A stretch of DNA of 50,768 bases, taken from positions 1 through 50,768 of the forward strand of contig DATJHM010000182.1 of the NCBI GenBank assembly GCA_035493895.1, written 5' to 3'. This document shows positions 1-7,439 of this stretch, piece after piece. The translations under genes and the position numbers were made by a program. Source of the stretch: DATJHM01 sp035493895 (GTDB taxonomy: Bacteria; Chloroflexota; Ktedonobacteria; Ktedonobacterales; Ktedonobacteraceae). The notes beneath the pieces were generated by a model. It was not told the DNA's origin. It did not search any database and worked only from the letters and a program-made list of their open reading frames with translations. Position 1 is the first letter of the stretch, and each line of letters starts with the position of its first letter.

Positions 1-597
1 ATCCGTCAACTCTTTAGAAATTCCGGCGTAGGCAGCCGTGTCGCCGATCGCTCCCGGACTAATGCTGTTCACCCGGATTTTGCGGTCCTTCAAGTCGTTC
101 GCCCAGCTTCGCGCGAACGACCTGACCGCCGCCTTGGCAGCCGCGTACACGCTTGCTCCAGCATATCCCTTGAGGTGCGCATTCGAGGCGTTGAGGATGA
201 TCGAGCCGCCGTCGCGCATGAGGGGCAGCGCTTTTTGGACGGTGAACAGCGTACCTCGGATGTTGAGATTGAGCGTATCGTCGACCAACTGCTCCGAGAT
301 CAACCCGATCGGCTTGTCGACTTCTCCGCCACCGGCGCTGGCGAAGACGATATCGATGTGGCCCTTTTCGGATCTCACCTTCTCGTAGAGCCGGTCGAGG
401 TCCGCCAGGCTGGCAGAGTCGGCGCGCACGCCGGTCACGTTCCGGCCAATCAGCTTGACGGCCTCGTTGAGCGCCTCCTGCCTCCGGCCCGTGATGAAAA
501 CATAGGCGCCTTCTTCAACGAACCGCTTGGCGCTCGCCAGCGCCATGCCGCTCGATCCACCTGTGATGACTGCAACCTTACCTTCAAGTTTTCCCAT
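1..597 (-). CDS. SDR family oxidoreductase (C-terminus beyond window edge)
   Basis: Short-chain dehydrogenase/reductase, expected to be a cytosolic NAD(P)H-dependent oxidoreductase of unknown substrate. Reading leftward from the ATG at 597, 199 codons run without a stop to base 1, so the C-terminus lies outside the window. The N-terminus MGKLEGKVAVITGGSSG carries the glycine-rich cofactor loop. A serine-containing strand is followed by the YAAAK catalytic motif (Tyr and Lys), then the RVNSISPGAI segment after it. The ATG is preceded by AAAGGAG. It lies 72 nt downstream of the reductase at 670-1260 on the same strand, so the two are probably one operon facing away from an HxlR regulator, an arrangement often seen for HxlR-controlled detoxification genes. 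The family call is secure; the substrate is not known. Confidence 0.9.
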   Translation of the reverse strand, partial: MGKLEGKVAVITGGSSGMALASAKRFVEEGAYVFITGRRQEALNEAVKLIGRNVTGVRADSASLADLDRLYEKVRSEKGHIDIVFASAGGGEVDKPIGLISEQLVDDTLNLNIRGTLFTVQKALPLMRDGGSIILNASNAHLKGYAGASVYAAAKAAVRSFARSWANDLKDRKIRVNSISPGAIGDTAAYAGISKELTD

Positions 598-669
598 GAC
601 TTCTCCTTTTTACATTACGACAGCTAATTATCACAAAATTACGACAGAACGATTGAATTGACACTTCGA

Positions 670-1260
670 TTAGTCGAACTTGGCCAGGTCTTGGAAAATG
701 AGTTGGCCCCACGTGTTGCCCCGTGCCTGGACGAGCAGCCCGCCCTCGCCGAGCTTCCCCAACTCGATCGGTGCGAAGCCGAGCCTGTTGACGAGGGCTG
801 CCACCGAGGCGCTCGCCGCCTCGTCGTCGCTGGAGAGAAACACGACCCTCCGGCCCCCCTGAGGGGTCGTCGGTCCTTGGGCCAGGACCTCTGCTGGCAG
901 ATGGTTGAAGGCCTTTACCACCTTCGCGCCCGGCAGCACCTTTGCAATGGCGGCGGTTGAGGGCAGTCCGCCCAGCTCCTCGGGTGGGGCGAACGTATTG
1001 GTTGCGTCGATGACGACCTTCCCTTGCCAGCTTTCGGCAGCCCGCGCGATCTCCCGGTGGGCGGCGAAGGGCATGGCCAGGACGACGACGTCGGCCTGGA
1101 CTGCGTCCTCTATCCGCTGGGGGATGAGTGACGGGCCAATCTGCGCCGCGAGCGCGTCCACGGGCCTCCTGCCTGCAACGGCGACTTCGATCCCCTGGCG
1201 GGCGAACGCCTGGGCGATGGCCGTCCCGATCTTGCCAAGCCCGATGATTGCATAGCTCAT
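670..1260 (-). CDS. NAD(P)-binding reductase, F420-dependent NADP oxidoreductase-like
   Basis: Predicted 196-residue Rossmann-fold protein of the NADPH-dependent F420 reductase-like family (NADP oxidoreductase, coenzyme F420-dependent). The N-terminus MSYAIIGLGKIGTAIAQAF is a GxGxxG-type dinucleotide site, followed by an Arg-rich loop (AGRR) that favours NADP. KVVIDATN and KVVKAFNHLPAEVL are typical mid-domain family segments. An in-frame upstream extension to 1338 exists, but AAGGAG lies just before the ATG at 1260, so I use that start. No F420 biosynthesis gene is visible, so many such homologues simply act as NADPH-dependent reductases. It is the first gene of a probable two-gene operon with the SDR and is divergent from the HxlR regulator. 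Confidence 0.85.
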   Translation of the reverse strand: MSYAIIGLGKIGTAIAQAFARQGIEVAVAGRRPVDALAAQIGPSLIPQRIEDAVQADVVVLAMPFAAHREIARAAESWQGKVVIDATNTFAPPEELGGLPSTAAIAKVLPGAKVVKAFNHLPAEVLAQGPTTPQGGRRVVFLSSDDEAASASVAALVNRLGFAPIELGKLGEGGLLVQARGNTWGQLIFQDLAKFD

Positions 1261-1439
1261 TGAATGCTCCTTTGATAGTCGTCGGAACAGGGATATCACC
1301 TGGACGAGCATCCTCTTGTTCCGACGAGAAGTTGACATGACCTTCGGATCTCAGACGTGGCCGACGCCACCGTCGTTCATCAGATCCGCACTCGTCATGT
1401 TGAGATAATGTCCTTTTTGTTTTCCTGGTTGAGAGACAT

Positions 1440-1535
1440 GCGTTTTGTGTTTCCTCAACCACTGTGATAGAGTATAGAAGAGGGATTACCTTATGACAAG
1501 TACTGACTTTTTGGTAAGTATCATTTGGGCTCAAA
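1440..1535. promoter_or_regulatory. Divergent control region between the reductase operon and hxlR-type gene
   Basis: The 404-bp gap 1261-1664 separates the divergently transcribed reductase and HxlR genes and holds no convincing gene. A weak + strand promoter candidate is TTGTGT at 1445-1450, a 17-bp spacer, then TAGAGT. Two related 8-mers in direct orientation, GACAAGTA (1495-1502) and GGTAAGTA (1513-1520), lie 18 bp apart and could be HxlR half-sites. This is pattern matching only; nothing here is a recognised consensus operator. Confidence 0.25.
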
Positions 1536-1664
1536 TTGCTCGAAAAAGGGCAAATAGAGGTGTACGTGAGGACCGCTCTTTGCCGTTGCTTCCGAGGAAG
1601 GGAGAATGGTGCCCTGTGCTGTTCTCTGTGGAGGTTCTCACCATTTGAGAAGGAGTTACCTGGT

Positions 1665-2021
1665 ATGAAGAAGACGCACTATACCTGTGGTCTGGATGTC
1701 GTTCTCGAACTGATCGAGGGCAAATGGAAGTTTCTCGTCCTGTGGAACCTCGCCAGCGGACCCAAGCGGTTCGGCGAGTTGCGAAGGCTCGTTGGGGGAG
1801 TCAGCGAGAAGATGCTCATCCAGGAGCTCAAAGAGATGGTGGCCGACAACATCGCGATTCGGCAGGACTTCCAAGAAGTCCCCCCGAAGGTGGTCTACTC
1901 GCTCACCGAAGATGGAATGGCCCTCGCCGAGGCCTGCAAGCCACTGTGCATATTGGGAACAGAAATCGCGAACCGGGAAGGATTGGCCATCGGGTCAATC
2001 CCGTTGAGTATTGCGCGATAG
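1665..2021 (+). CDS. HxlR family winged-helix transcriptional regulator
   Basis: Predicted 118-residue DNA-binding regulator of the HxlR family. It begins MKKTHYTCGLDVVLELIEGKWKF: the conserved Cys near the N-terminus and the GKWK signature are typical, and in characterised members such as HypR and YodB this Cys senses electrophiles or oxidants. The helix-turn-helix and wing follow (FGELRRLVGGVSEKML, then KVVYSLTEDG). The open frame extends back to 1536, but AAGGAG sits at about 1650-1655, at good distance from the ATG at 1665. The divergent reductase/SDR operon is its likely target, consistent with a quinone or aldehyde stress circuit; that target is inferred. Confidence 0.9.
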   Translation: MKKTHYTCGLDVVLELIEGKWKFLVLWNLASGPKRFGELRRLVGGVSEKMLIQELKEMVADNIAIRQDFQEVPPKVVYSLTEDGMALAEACKPLCILGTEIANREGLAIGSIPLSIAR

Positions 2022-2138
2022 AAGAGAGGGTTTCTGCAACAAGTGGACAAAAACTGGTTCTGGCGCACAGTTCGTGGGAATCTCATCAATTGAAAACATT
2101 GAAATGACGTGGGACCCCACTGCATGCAATTTTACGAT

Positions 2139-2305
2139 AGAGAGGCGGGTGACCAACTCTACACCTGCTTCACTAAGCCGAATCACCATGCGCCGCCGAT
2201 CTTCCCGACCCTCTGCTCGTTCAACGAGTCCGTCCTGGACCAGGCGATCAACCAGCAAAGGGCTAATATGGAGCATTTCGGCGAAGTCGCGGATCGTCGC
2301 TATTT
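2139..2305 (-). pseudogene. MarR family regulator fragment
   Basis: On the minus strand the frame reads TIRDFAEMLHISPLLVDRLV, followed by VQDGLVERAEGREDRRR and then IRLSEAGVELV. This is the recognition helix and wing of a MarR-type regulator (DRR plus the L-T/S-x-x-G strand). It has no start codon of its own: a stop lies just upstream at about 2306-2308, where similarity ends abruptly, and the C-terminal dimerisation helices degenerate after about 2139. It abuts, in opposite orientation, a fragment of an isochorismatase-like gene. I call it a deletion remnant; a functional mini-protein from the internal ATG at 2276 is possible but unlikely. Confidence 0.65.
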
Positions 2306-2583
2306 ATGAGACGCGTTTGCAGGCGGAACTGGAGGCGCGCGGCATCAAACGCCTGGTCATCATCGGCGGTCAGACGCAGTATTGTGTCGATACAACCGTC
2401 CGCCGGGCTCTTGCTCAGAGCTACGATGTGTTATTGGCCAGCGATGCTCATACTACCGAGGATAGCGATACGTTGTCGGCGGAAAAAATTATCGCGTTCT
2501 ATAATGAGACGCTGAATGGCTTCTGGGCAGGTGAGCACAAAGCGCGCGTACAGCCAGCCAGCGCGATTCATTTTGCCGAGTAG
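2305..2583 (+). pseudogene. Isochorismatase-like cysteine hydrolase, C-terminal fragment
   Basis: About 92 residues matching the C-terminal half of the isochorismatase-like fold: YETRLQAELEARGIKRLVII, then TQYCVDTTVRRAL containing the catalytic Cys, then DAHTTEDSDTLSAEKII, ending at TAG. The N-terminal half, with the catalytic Asp and Lys, is absent; upstream the same frame is just the antisense of the MarR fragment. No start codon or ribosome site precedes the recognisable part. The junction with the MarR remnant at about 2303-2306 looks like a deletion or recombination end point. An intact distant paralogue of the same fold lies at 14740-15450. Confidence 0.7.
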
Positions 2584-2623
2584 CAGATCTGAAGCATAGA
2601 GCGCGGATACTTCCCGCATAGCA

Positions 2624-2680
2624 GCTCTCGCGCTCCGGCCCGCTTATCTATGGAGACTTGAACTGCCGGAGTCCGAGAGC
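2624..2680. terminator. Long hairpin between pseudogene scar and PP2C gene
   Basis: A 16-nt arm at 2624-2639 (GCTCTCGCGCTCCGGC) is complementary at 14 of 16 positions to 2665-2680, with a 25-nt loop. It lies between convergent ends, the isochorismatase fragment (+) and the PP2C gene (-), where a bidirectional terminator is expected. No long T-run follows on either strand, so it may instead be a palindromic repeat. Confidence 0.45.
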
Positions 2681-2734
2681 CTTGTTATGTCTTTTCTGTC
2701 AATGCGTGCCGTGAGCTCGCCAGCGCTGATTCGC

Positions 2735-3787
2735 TTACGCCGCCACACGCACGACGATCGCGGTTACGTTATCCGGTCCCCCCTCTTCGTTGGCGCGAGC
2801 GATGAGCTGCTCCACGCTCTCCTCAGGACCGTATTGCTCGACGATTGTTTGCAACTCCTCATCCTCTATCACACCACACAGGCCATCCGTGCAGAGGATA
2901 AGCGTGTCACCCTGCTGCACAGGCTCGGTAAAGAAGTCAACTTCAGTGTCGGGCAAACCAAGCGCGCGATAGATTACATTGCGCTTCTCGTGTGTGCGGG
3001 CCTCGGCAGGCGTAATCTCGCCGCGTTCGACCATCTGCGCAACCACCGAATGGTCGCGTGTCACCTGACGCAACTGTCCCTCGTGTAGCACATAGACGCG
3101 ACTATCGCCGACATTTGCCGCGTAGAGCAACTGATTGTGCAGCACGGCAGCCACACAGGTTGCTCCCATATTGAAATCGCTTCCCCCGCGTGCTTTTTCC
3201 GTCTCGTTTGCCGCGCAAATGGCACTATTTGCCTGCTTGATTGCTTCCTGAAGCGCGATCGGAATATCGCTCTGGCGATCCTGATAATAATATTCCTGCA
3301 CCTTCTGGATGGTTAGTTCGCTGGCAACGTCGCCGCGACCGTGTCCACCCAGGCCGTCTGAAACCACAAAAAGTGCGCCCTTTGCCTGCAAGAGTTGCTC
3401 ATCTTGCGGCACAATCGAGACCAGATTATCTTCATTATTGACTCGTTTGCGCCCGATATCCGTTCGTTGGGCAAAATCCAGTGTGAATTGTAACGTCATT
3501 GCCAGTTGATCCTTTCCGGCCAGCGCGAAATCGTGTCTGTCCCGTTGCAGCCAGTTTCTTCCATGTTCTATACAGACTGTTTTGACAAAATCACAGACAA
3601 TATCACTCCAGAGGTGTAGCACACCCACCGTTCCCTGCCGACGCCGGGCCTCACGATACGCATCGCGGAAGACCAGACGCATCTCAAATTCATATTCCTC
3701 GCGAAAAGCACGAGGATAGGCGCGCAGCAGAAACAGGTAAACGCTCTCGGAAAAAGCGCTATCGCGGTTCGCAGACGGCTTGCCCAT
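2735..3787 (-). CDS. PP2C-family Ser/Thr phosphatase with N-terminal permease-prefix-like domain
   Basis: Predicted 350-residue protein phosphatase. Residues about 105-350 form a complete PP2C domain: GRKRVNNEDN, SDGLGGHGRGDVAS, ANVGDSRVY, CTDGL and GGPDNVTAIV supply the metal-binding aspartates and the Gly-rich motif. Residues about 10-75 (LLRAYPRAFREEYEFEMRL, then FRDAYREA and LHLWSDIVCDF) resemble the cytosolic prefix that precedes some ADOP-type ABC permeases, which is unusual on a phosphatase. The ATG at 3787 overlaps the PadR stop codon (TAATG), so the two are translationally coupled. No kinase is nearby. The phosphatase call is secure; the role of the prefix and the target are unknown. 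Confidence 0.88.
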   Translation of the reverse strand: MGKPSANRDSAFSESVYLFLLRAYPRAFREEYEFEMRLVFRDAYREARRRQGTVGVLHLWSDIVCDFVKTVCIEHGRNWLQRDRHDFALAGKDQLAMTLQFTLDFAQRTDIGRKRVNNEDNLVSIVPQDEQLLQAKGALFVVSDGLGGHGRGDVASELTIQKVQEYYYQDRQSDIPIALQEAIKQANSAICAANETEKARGGSDFNMGATCVAAVLHNQLLYAANVGDSRVYVLHEGQLRQVTRDHSVVAQMVERGEITPAEARTHEKRNVIYRALGLPDTEVDFFTEPVQQGDTLILCTDGLCGVIEDEELQTIVEQYGPEESVEQLIARANEEGGPDNVTAIVVRVAA

Positions 3788-4191
3788 TACGCGCCTCCTC
3801 TCATACCAGAAGCAATCATGCCAAAGCCCGGGAGTACTTGCTTGCTCTGTGCAATGCGTATCAACTGTTCGAGGCGGCGCGCCTCGGCCTGCACCACGCG
3901 CTGCCCGAAAGTGGTCAGACGATAGTAACGTCTGCGCTCCTCGTGATGGACAGGATCGGCGCGTTCCTGCACCTCGACGATCAGTCCATCCTTGAGCATA
4001 CGCTGGATCGAGCCGTAGAGCGTCCCGGGTCCCATCCTCATCGCACCCTCCGTGCGCGCCTCAACCTCCTGCATAATGGCATAGCCGTGCTTCTCACCAT
4101 CGGCAAGCGCCAGCAGAATGTGAAAAACAGCCGGTGTAAGCGGCAACAGCGCCTCGGGAGGACGCCGCTCTCCATCATCATTATTTGACAT
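3787..4191 (-). CDS. PadR family transcriptional regulator
   Basis: Predicted 134-residue PadR-type repressor. PLTPAVFHILLALADGEKHG, then YAIMQEVEARTEG and MGPGTLYGSIQRML, followed by RRYYRLTTFGQRV, are the diagnostic winged-helix and beta-wing segments. A C-terminal helix (about 105-125) would dimerise. The ATG at 4191 follows an AGGAG ribosome site. Its stop codon overlaps the PP2C start by one base, so it is probably co-transcribed with the phosphatase. The promoter at 4274-4302 overlaps a highly symmetric operator, which suggests autorepression; the inducing ligand is unknown. Confidence 0.92.
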   Translation of the reverse strand: MSNNDDGERRPPEALLPLTPAVFHILLALADGEKHGYAIMQEVEARTEGAMRMGPGTLYGSIQRMLKDGLIVEVQERADPVHHEERRRYYRLTTFGQRVVQAEARRLEQLIRIAQSKQVLPGFGMIASGMRGGA

Positions 4192-4241
4192 ACCAAAATT
4201 TCTCCTGGAGCCCTGGCCGGAGCGACCGACCCTTTTTCATC

Positions 4242-4302
4242 CTATATCATAGACAGATATATCCGTCACCGATATAGTACCTGAGGAAAAAACATTTGTC
4301 AA
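4242..4302 (-). promoter_or_regulatory. Sigma70-type promoter overlapped by a symmetric PadR operator candidate
   Basis: Read on the minus strand, TTGACA (4297-4302), a 17-bp spacer and TACTAT (4274-4279) form a near-consensus promoter for the padR-PP2C operon. On the DNA, CTATATC (4242-4248), GATATATC (4256-4263) and GATATAG (4271-4277) form one perfectly symmetric array with both gaps 7 bp, centred between 4259 and 4260. The right-hand element overlaps the -10 box, so a bound dimer or pair of dimers would block transcription. PadR is the obvious candidate binder, by position. Confidence 0.7.
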
Positions 4303-4433
4303 GTAGAGTCGCCGCTTGTCTGCGACCGGGTCGATGACGAAAATCGCCTCAAATCCCGTAGAATCGCCGCTTGTCTGCAATGTCACGCAGATAAGGAGAA
4401 TCCACCTATGTACGTGACATTGCGGCTTGTCTC
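4303..4433. repeat. Degenerate GTAG-headed palindromic (REP-like) repeats
   Basis: GTAGAGTCGCCGCTTGTCTGCGAC-type units start at 4303 and 4358, and a partial one (GCGGCTTGTCTC) at 4422-4433. Each has a GTAG head and a GC-rich stem around a GCTTGTCT loop. Between the second and third, GCAATGTCACG (4377-4387) and CGTGACATTGC (4413-4423) form a perfect 11-bp inverted repeat. The same family recurs at 16383 and 35351. The wider gap 4192-5009 contains these repeats, a minisatellite, and no gene I can support. Confidence 0.6.
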
Positions 4434-4651
4434 ATGAACTCCAACACATTCATGCCCCAAAAAAGAATCTCGCAAAGACTCTTCAGAAATCTCACCACCC
4501 GCCGAATATACACAATAGGAGGAATAAACACTCCCTTCCGCCCAGCTCTCACAATAACGATGTCGCCTGAGAGAGGGAATCGACATGGGGACACGTGGCG
4601 TGCTGGTGTAGGGGGGCGTATAAAGGGAAGATCTCGCTGAAATCGGTATCG

Positions 4652-4843
4652 TGTAGGTTATGTAGGATGTGTAGCATTTTTGTAAAAAACGTGGTAGCGC
4701 GTCGGTGTAGGTTATGTAGGATGTGTAGCATTTTTAGAAAAAACGTGGTAGCGGGCCAATGTAGGATATGTAGGATATGTAGCATTTTGGGGAAAAACTT
4801 TGTACCGCATCAGTGTAGGATATGTAGGATATGTAGGATATGG
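4652..4843. repeat. 54-bp tandem repeat (minisatellite), about 3.5 units
   Basis: Units start at 4652, 4706, 4760 and 4814, an exact 54-bp period. Each begins with two or three copies of a 9-bp submotif (TGTAGGATA and variants), then TGTAGCATTTT, an A-rich tract and a GTGGTAGCG-like stretch. The last unit is truncated and holds three 9-mers. 54 is a multiple of three, so frames stay open in both directions (minus: repeated HILHNLH), but these products have no ribosome site and look like repeat artefacts. Confidence 0.85.
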
Positions 4844-5009
4844 AAGATTCCTGTAAGGATTCCTCTTATCTCCGTGACGTTGCGGCCTGCCTGTGCCAGA
4901 GGTACCAATAGCCAATATCCACTTTGGTAACGATTTGCCGCAAAAAATGAATATACCTGAGCATGCCGCGTTGAATAACAATTACCATACGTAATTGAAT
5001 GGAGGAAGA

Positions 5010-5669
5010 GTGACCTTGTATGGAAACGAAACAGCGACGGGGGGAGGGCCGGACGGGGACCGCAGTCAGGCGCGGACCTATCTCCAGCAATTTTTGCAGG
5101 AAAATGCCGCAAGTCTGCAAAATATCCTCTGTGGCTACGTTGCTAGCATGAAGCTGGCCTCGGGGACGAATATCGAAGTGCTCGCGGCGGAAGTATTTCA
5201 GGATGCCGTGATCGAGACATTGGCCCATTCGGACCGTTTTAATCCCGCTATGCAGCCGCGGGCCTGGTTTCTGGCGATCGCGGCCAATATCTTGAAGCGC
5301 CATCGCGTCAAACTGGCGAAGCGCTATCGTTTCGAAGTGCTGGTGGGCGATCTGGCAAGTAAATCAAAATCGGGCAACGAGCAGGACATGCTGGATCGGC
5401 TTATGTCCTATACAGGCAGCGCGCCGGGACCGGAACGAGCGTTGCTGGCGCGTGAGGGCGTGCGCGAAATATTATCTCTGGTTTCAGCGGAAGATGCGCA
5501 TCTGCTCAACCTGACGCTGGTGCAGGGGTGGAATGCTGAGATGCTGGCGCAGATGATGGGCGTGACGACCGGTACGGCGCGGGTCCGTGTGCATCGGGCA
5601 TTGACGCGCTTGCGTGTCGCCTGGCAAAAAGCAGAAGCGAGAAAGGAGCAGGGGCAGCGCAATGGATAA
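5010..5669 (+). CDS. ECF-type RNA polymerase sigma factor
   Basis: Predicted 219-residue extracytoplasmic-function sigma factor. Region 2 is recognisable around EVFQDAVIETLAHSDRFN and RAWFLAIAANILKRHR. Region 4 is VREILSLVSAEDAHLLNLTL, then WNAEMLAQMMGVTTGTARV and RVHRALTRLR, a helix-turn-helix. The frame extends to a TTG at 4995, but GGAGGA lies at 5001-5006 inside that extension, so GTG at 5010 is used; TTG at 5016 is an equally spaced alternative. The last codons overlap the ATG of the next gene by 8 nt (ATGGATAA), giving tight coupling with its probable anti-sigma factor. The linker between regions 2 and 4 is rather long. Confidence 0.85.
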   Translation: MTLYGNETATGGGPDGDRSQARTYLQQFLQENAASLQNILCGYVASMKLASGTNIEVLAAEVFQDAVIETLAHSDRFNPAMQPRAWFLAIAANILKRHRVKLAKRYRFEVLVGDLASKSKSGNEQDMLDRLMSYTGSAPGPERALLAREGVREILSLVSAEDAHLLNLTLVQGWNAEMLAQMMGVTTGTARVRVHRALTRLRVAWQKAEARKEQGQRNG

Positions 5670-7206
5670 CAGACAGCCAACCAATCAGCAAATGACGCGA
5701 GAGCGTGCCGTCTACCGCTACCTGGACGCCCTGGAGAGCGGGGATATCGATGGCGTGATGGAAGTGCTCCAACAAGCCACCTATGACGCGCAACTGGAAC
5801 AGATGATCCTGGAGTCCCATCAGGCCTATTTTCAAGAGGAACAATCCCAGAGAGCCGCGCTGGTAGATATGGAGACACAAGCCGAACTGCCTGCGTCGGA
5901 GCAGATGACATTGCACTCGGGCAAGCATGAGCAGCGAAGAAGCAAGCGTCGTATTGCACGATGGATGCAGGTGCTGGTCGCGACACTGATCCTCGGCGTA
6001 GTCGTCGGAACCTTTATCGGGGCGCTCGCGTTACGACGCGCGAATGATAATAGTCATCCTGGCCCTGGAAAACCGATTCCTGCTGTCCCTGTCTGTAAGC
6101 CGTCTCCCTGGCAGACTATGAATGTACAACAAACGCCGGGCCAGTTAAACAGTATCGCAGCCTTCTCGCCAGAAGATGCCTGGGCTGTAGGGGGGGCCTC
6201 GTCGTTGCCGCTCATAGAACACTGGAATGGGCAAGAATGGAGTGTGGTGGACAATCCTACCCTGCCAGATGGTAGTGGCGTATTGAATGCGGTAGCGGAG
6301 ATTTCGCCCGAGAATGTCTGGGCGGTAGGTTACCAGAGTAGACCATCAGTAGGGCAAGGAGATACATTGATTGAGCACTGGGATGGACGGCAATGGTCTA
6401 TCGTACCCAGCTCAAACGGTACCCAGAGCGAGTACCGTTTGAATACGCTCTTTTCCATCGCAGCCGTTTCGGCAAATGATATCTGGGCTGTGGGTAGGTG
6501 GGACGATACGGATGCAGCAAATAAGAGCGGAACGTTAGCCGAACATTGGAACGGGCGGACCTGGAGCGTTGTGCCCGATCTGGGGGATCAGAACAGGGAT
6601 GGCATACTCTGGAGTGTGACTGTTGCGGGTAAGCAAGTTCTGGCTGGCGGCATGATAGCAGACAGGAATAGTGTGGATCGCGCTTTCCTTGAGCGCTGGG
6701 ATGGGCAACGCTGGCAGGTTGTTGATACGACAGCATTGGGACCCAATGCGGCACATATCATGAGTTTGAGTGCTACCTCGGAAAAGAATGTCTGGGCCCT
6801 CGTTGAGGAGTATAATATGGCGAATCCTACGGTGGGATACGTAATGGCTGTTGAGCATTGGGATGGACAAAAATGGAGCAAAGCGCCATCTCCAGCCTGG
6901 CTGGTGAATACGGAGAATACAGACGTAAAATATATATCGCAAGTTTTTGCTTTGGACAACGGGAATGTGTGGATTGTTGGTCGAGAATTTATAAATAGTA
7001 TGACAATACGGCCAATTGTTGCATTCTGGGATGGTAAGACCTGGAAGCGGGTCAATCTACCTGCCCCTTCTGACGACCTCACCTACATGAACCCGATTGC
7101 CCTTGCTGTATCTTCTGGAGCGATCTGGGTTGTGGGCGAAAGCCTGAAGGGGAAAGTCGCGAGCGATGGGCACGTTCTGATCGTAGAACAACGTATCTGC
7201 CCGTAA
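5662..7206 (+). CDS. Membrane-anchored anti-sigma candidate with extracellular W-AVG beta-propeller
   Basis: Predicted 514-residue single-pass membrane protein. Residues about 10-70 are a charged cytosolic segment (RAVYRYLDALESGDIDGVME), suited to binding a sigma factor. A membrane helix follows at about 113-133 (VLVATLILGVVVGTFIGALAL) after a KRR stop-transfer patch. The rest is outside the cell and contains at least six repeats of the form W-AVG...EHW(N/D)G..W, a beta-propeller sensor. The start ATGGATAA overlaps the sigma-factor stop, and AAAGGAG lies upstream. The in-frame extension to 5614 is disfavoured by this ribosome site. Anti-sigma function is inferred from overlap and topology; no zinc-finger (HxxxCxxC) anti-sigma motif is visible. 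Confidence 0.75.
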   Translation: MDNRQPTNQQMTRERAVYRYLDALESGDIDGVMEVLQQATYDAQLEQMILESHQAYFQEEQSQRAALVDMETQAELPASEQMTLHSGKHEQRRSKRRIARWMQVLVATLILGVVVGTFIGALALRRANDNSHPGPGKPIPAVPVCKPSPWQTMNVQQTPGQLNSIAAFSPEDAWAVGGASSLPLIEHWNGQEWSVVDNPTLPDGSGVLNAVAEISPENVWAVGYQSRPSVGQGDTLIEHWDGRQWSIVPSSNGTQSEYRLNTLFSIAAVSANDIWAVGRWDDTDAANKSGTLAEHWNGRTWSVVPDLGDQNRDGILWSVTVAGKQVLAGGMIADRNSVDRAFLERWDGQRWQVVDTTALGPNAAHIMSLSATSEKNVWALVEEYNMANPTVGYVMAVEHWDGQKWSKAPSPAWLVNTENTDVKYISQVFALDNGNVWIVGREFINSMTIRPIVAFWDGKTWKRVNLPAPSDDLTYMNPIALAVSSGAIWVVGESLKGKVASDGHVLIVEQRICP

Positions 7207-7228
7207 TATCGTTCAGTGTAAGGATGAT

Positions 7229-7275
7229 GGCTCTCCACAACATTTGATGCGAAGGTTTTGGAGAGCTGTTTTGTT
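7229..7275 (+). terminator. Terminator-like hairpin after the propeller gene
   Basis: GCTCTCCACAAC (from 7229) pairs with GTTTTGGAGAGC (to 7266) with one mismatch, followed by TGTTTTG and a T-rich stretch. It starts 23 nt after the stop of the propeller gene and probably ends the sigma/anti-sigma transcript. Confidence 0.55.
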
Positions 7276-7439
7276 CTTTCTGCTATTTTTACATCCATAT
7301 ATTCATTTCCTTGTGCTTATCATGTCTATTGTCTCCTTCAAGGTGAGATTGACCGTATTATAAAGGAATCTGCAATCGCACACCCATTTTAACGATGGTG
7401 GGGATGGTCATTTGTCTGGTAAATACAAAGGAGAGGTGT

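Noticed and set aside
584..1534. Long minus-strand frame of 316 codons across the reductase gene
   Set aside because: Its composition is Arg/Gly/Pro-rich shadow sequence; the overlapping frame at 670-1260 has a clear Rossmann fold, ribosome site and family motifs.
4549..4785. Repetitive minus-strand protein of HILHNLH units
   Set aside because: Open frame is a by-product of the 54-bp period; there is no ribosome site and no family.
4652..4843. CRISPR array
   Set aside because: The whole 54-bp unit is repeated with no unique spacers, and no cas gene is present.
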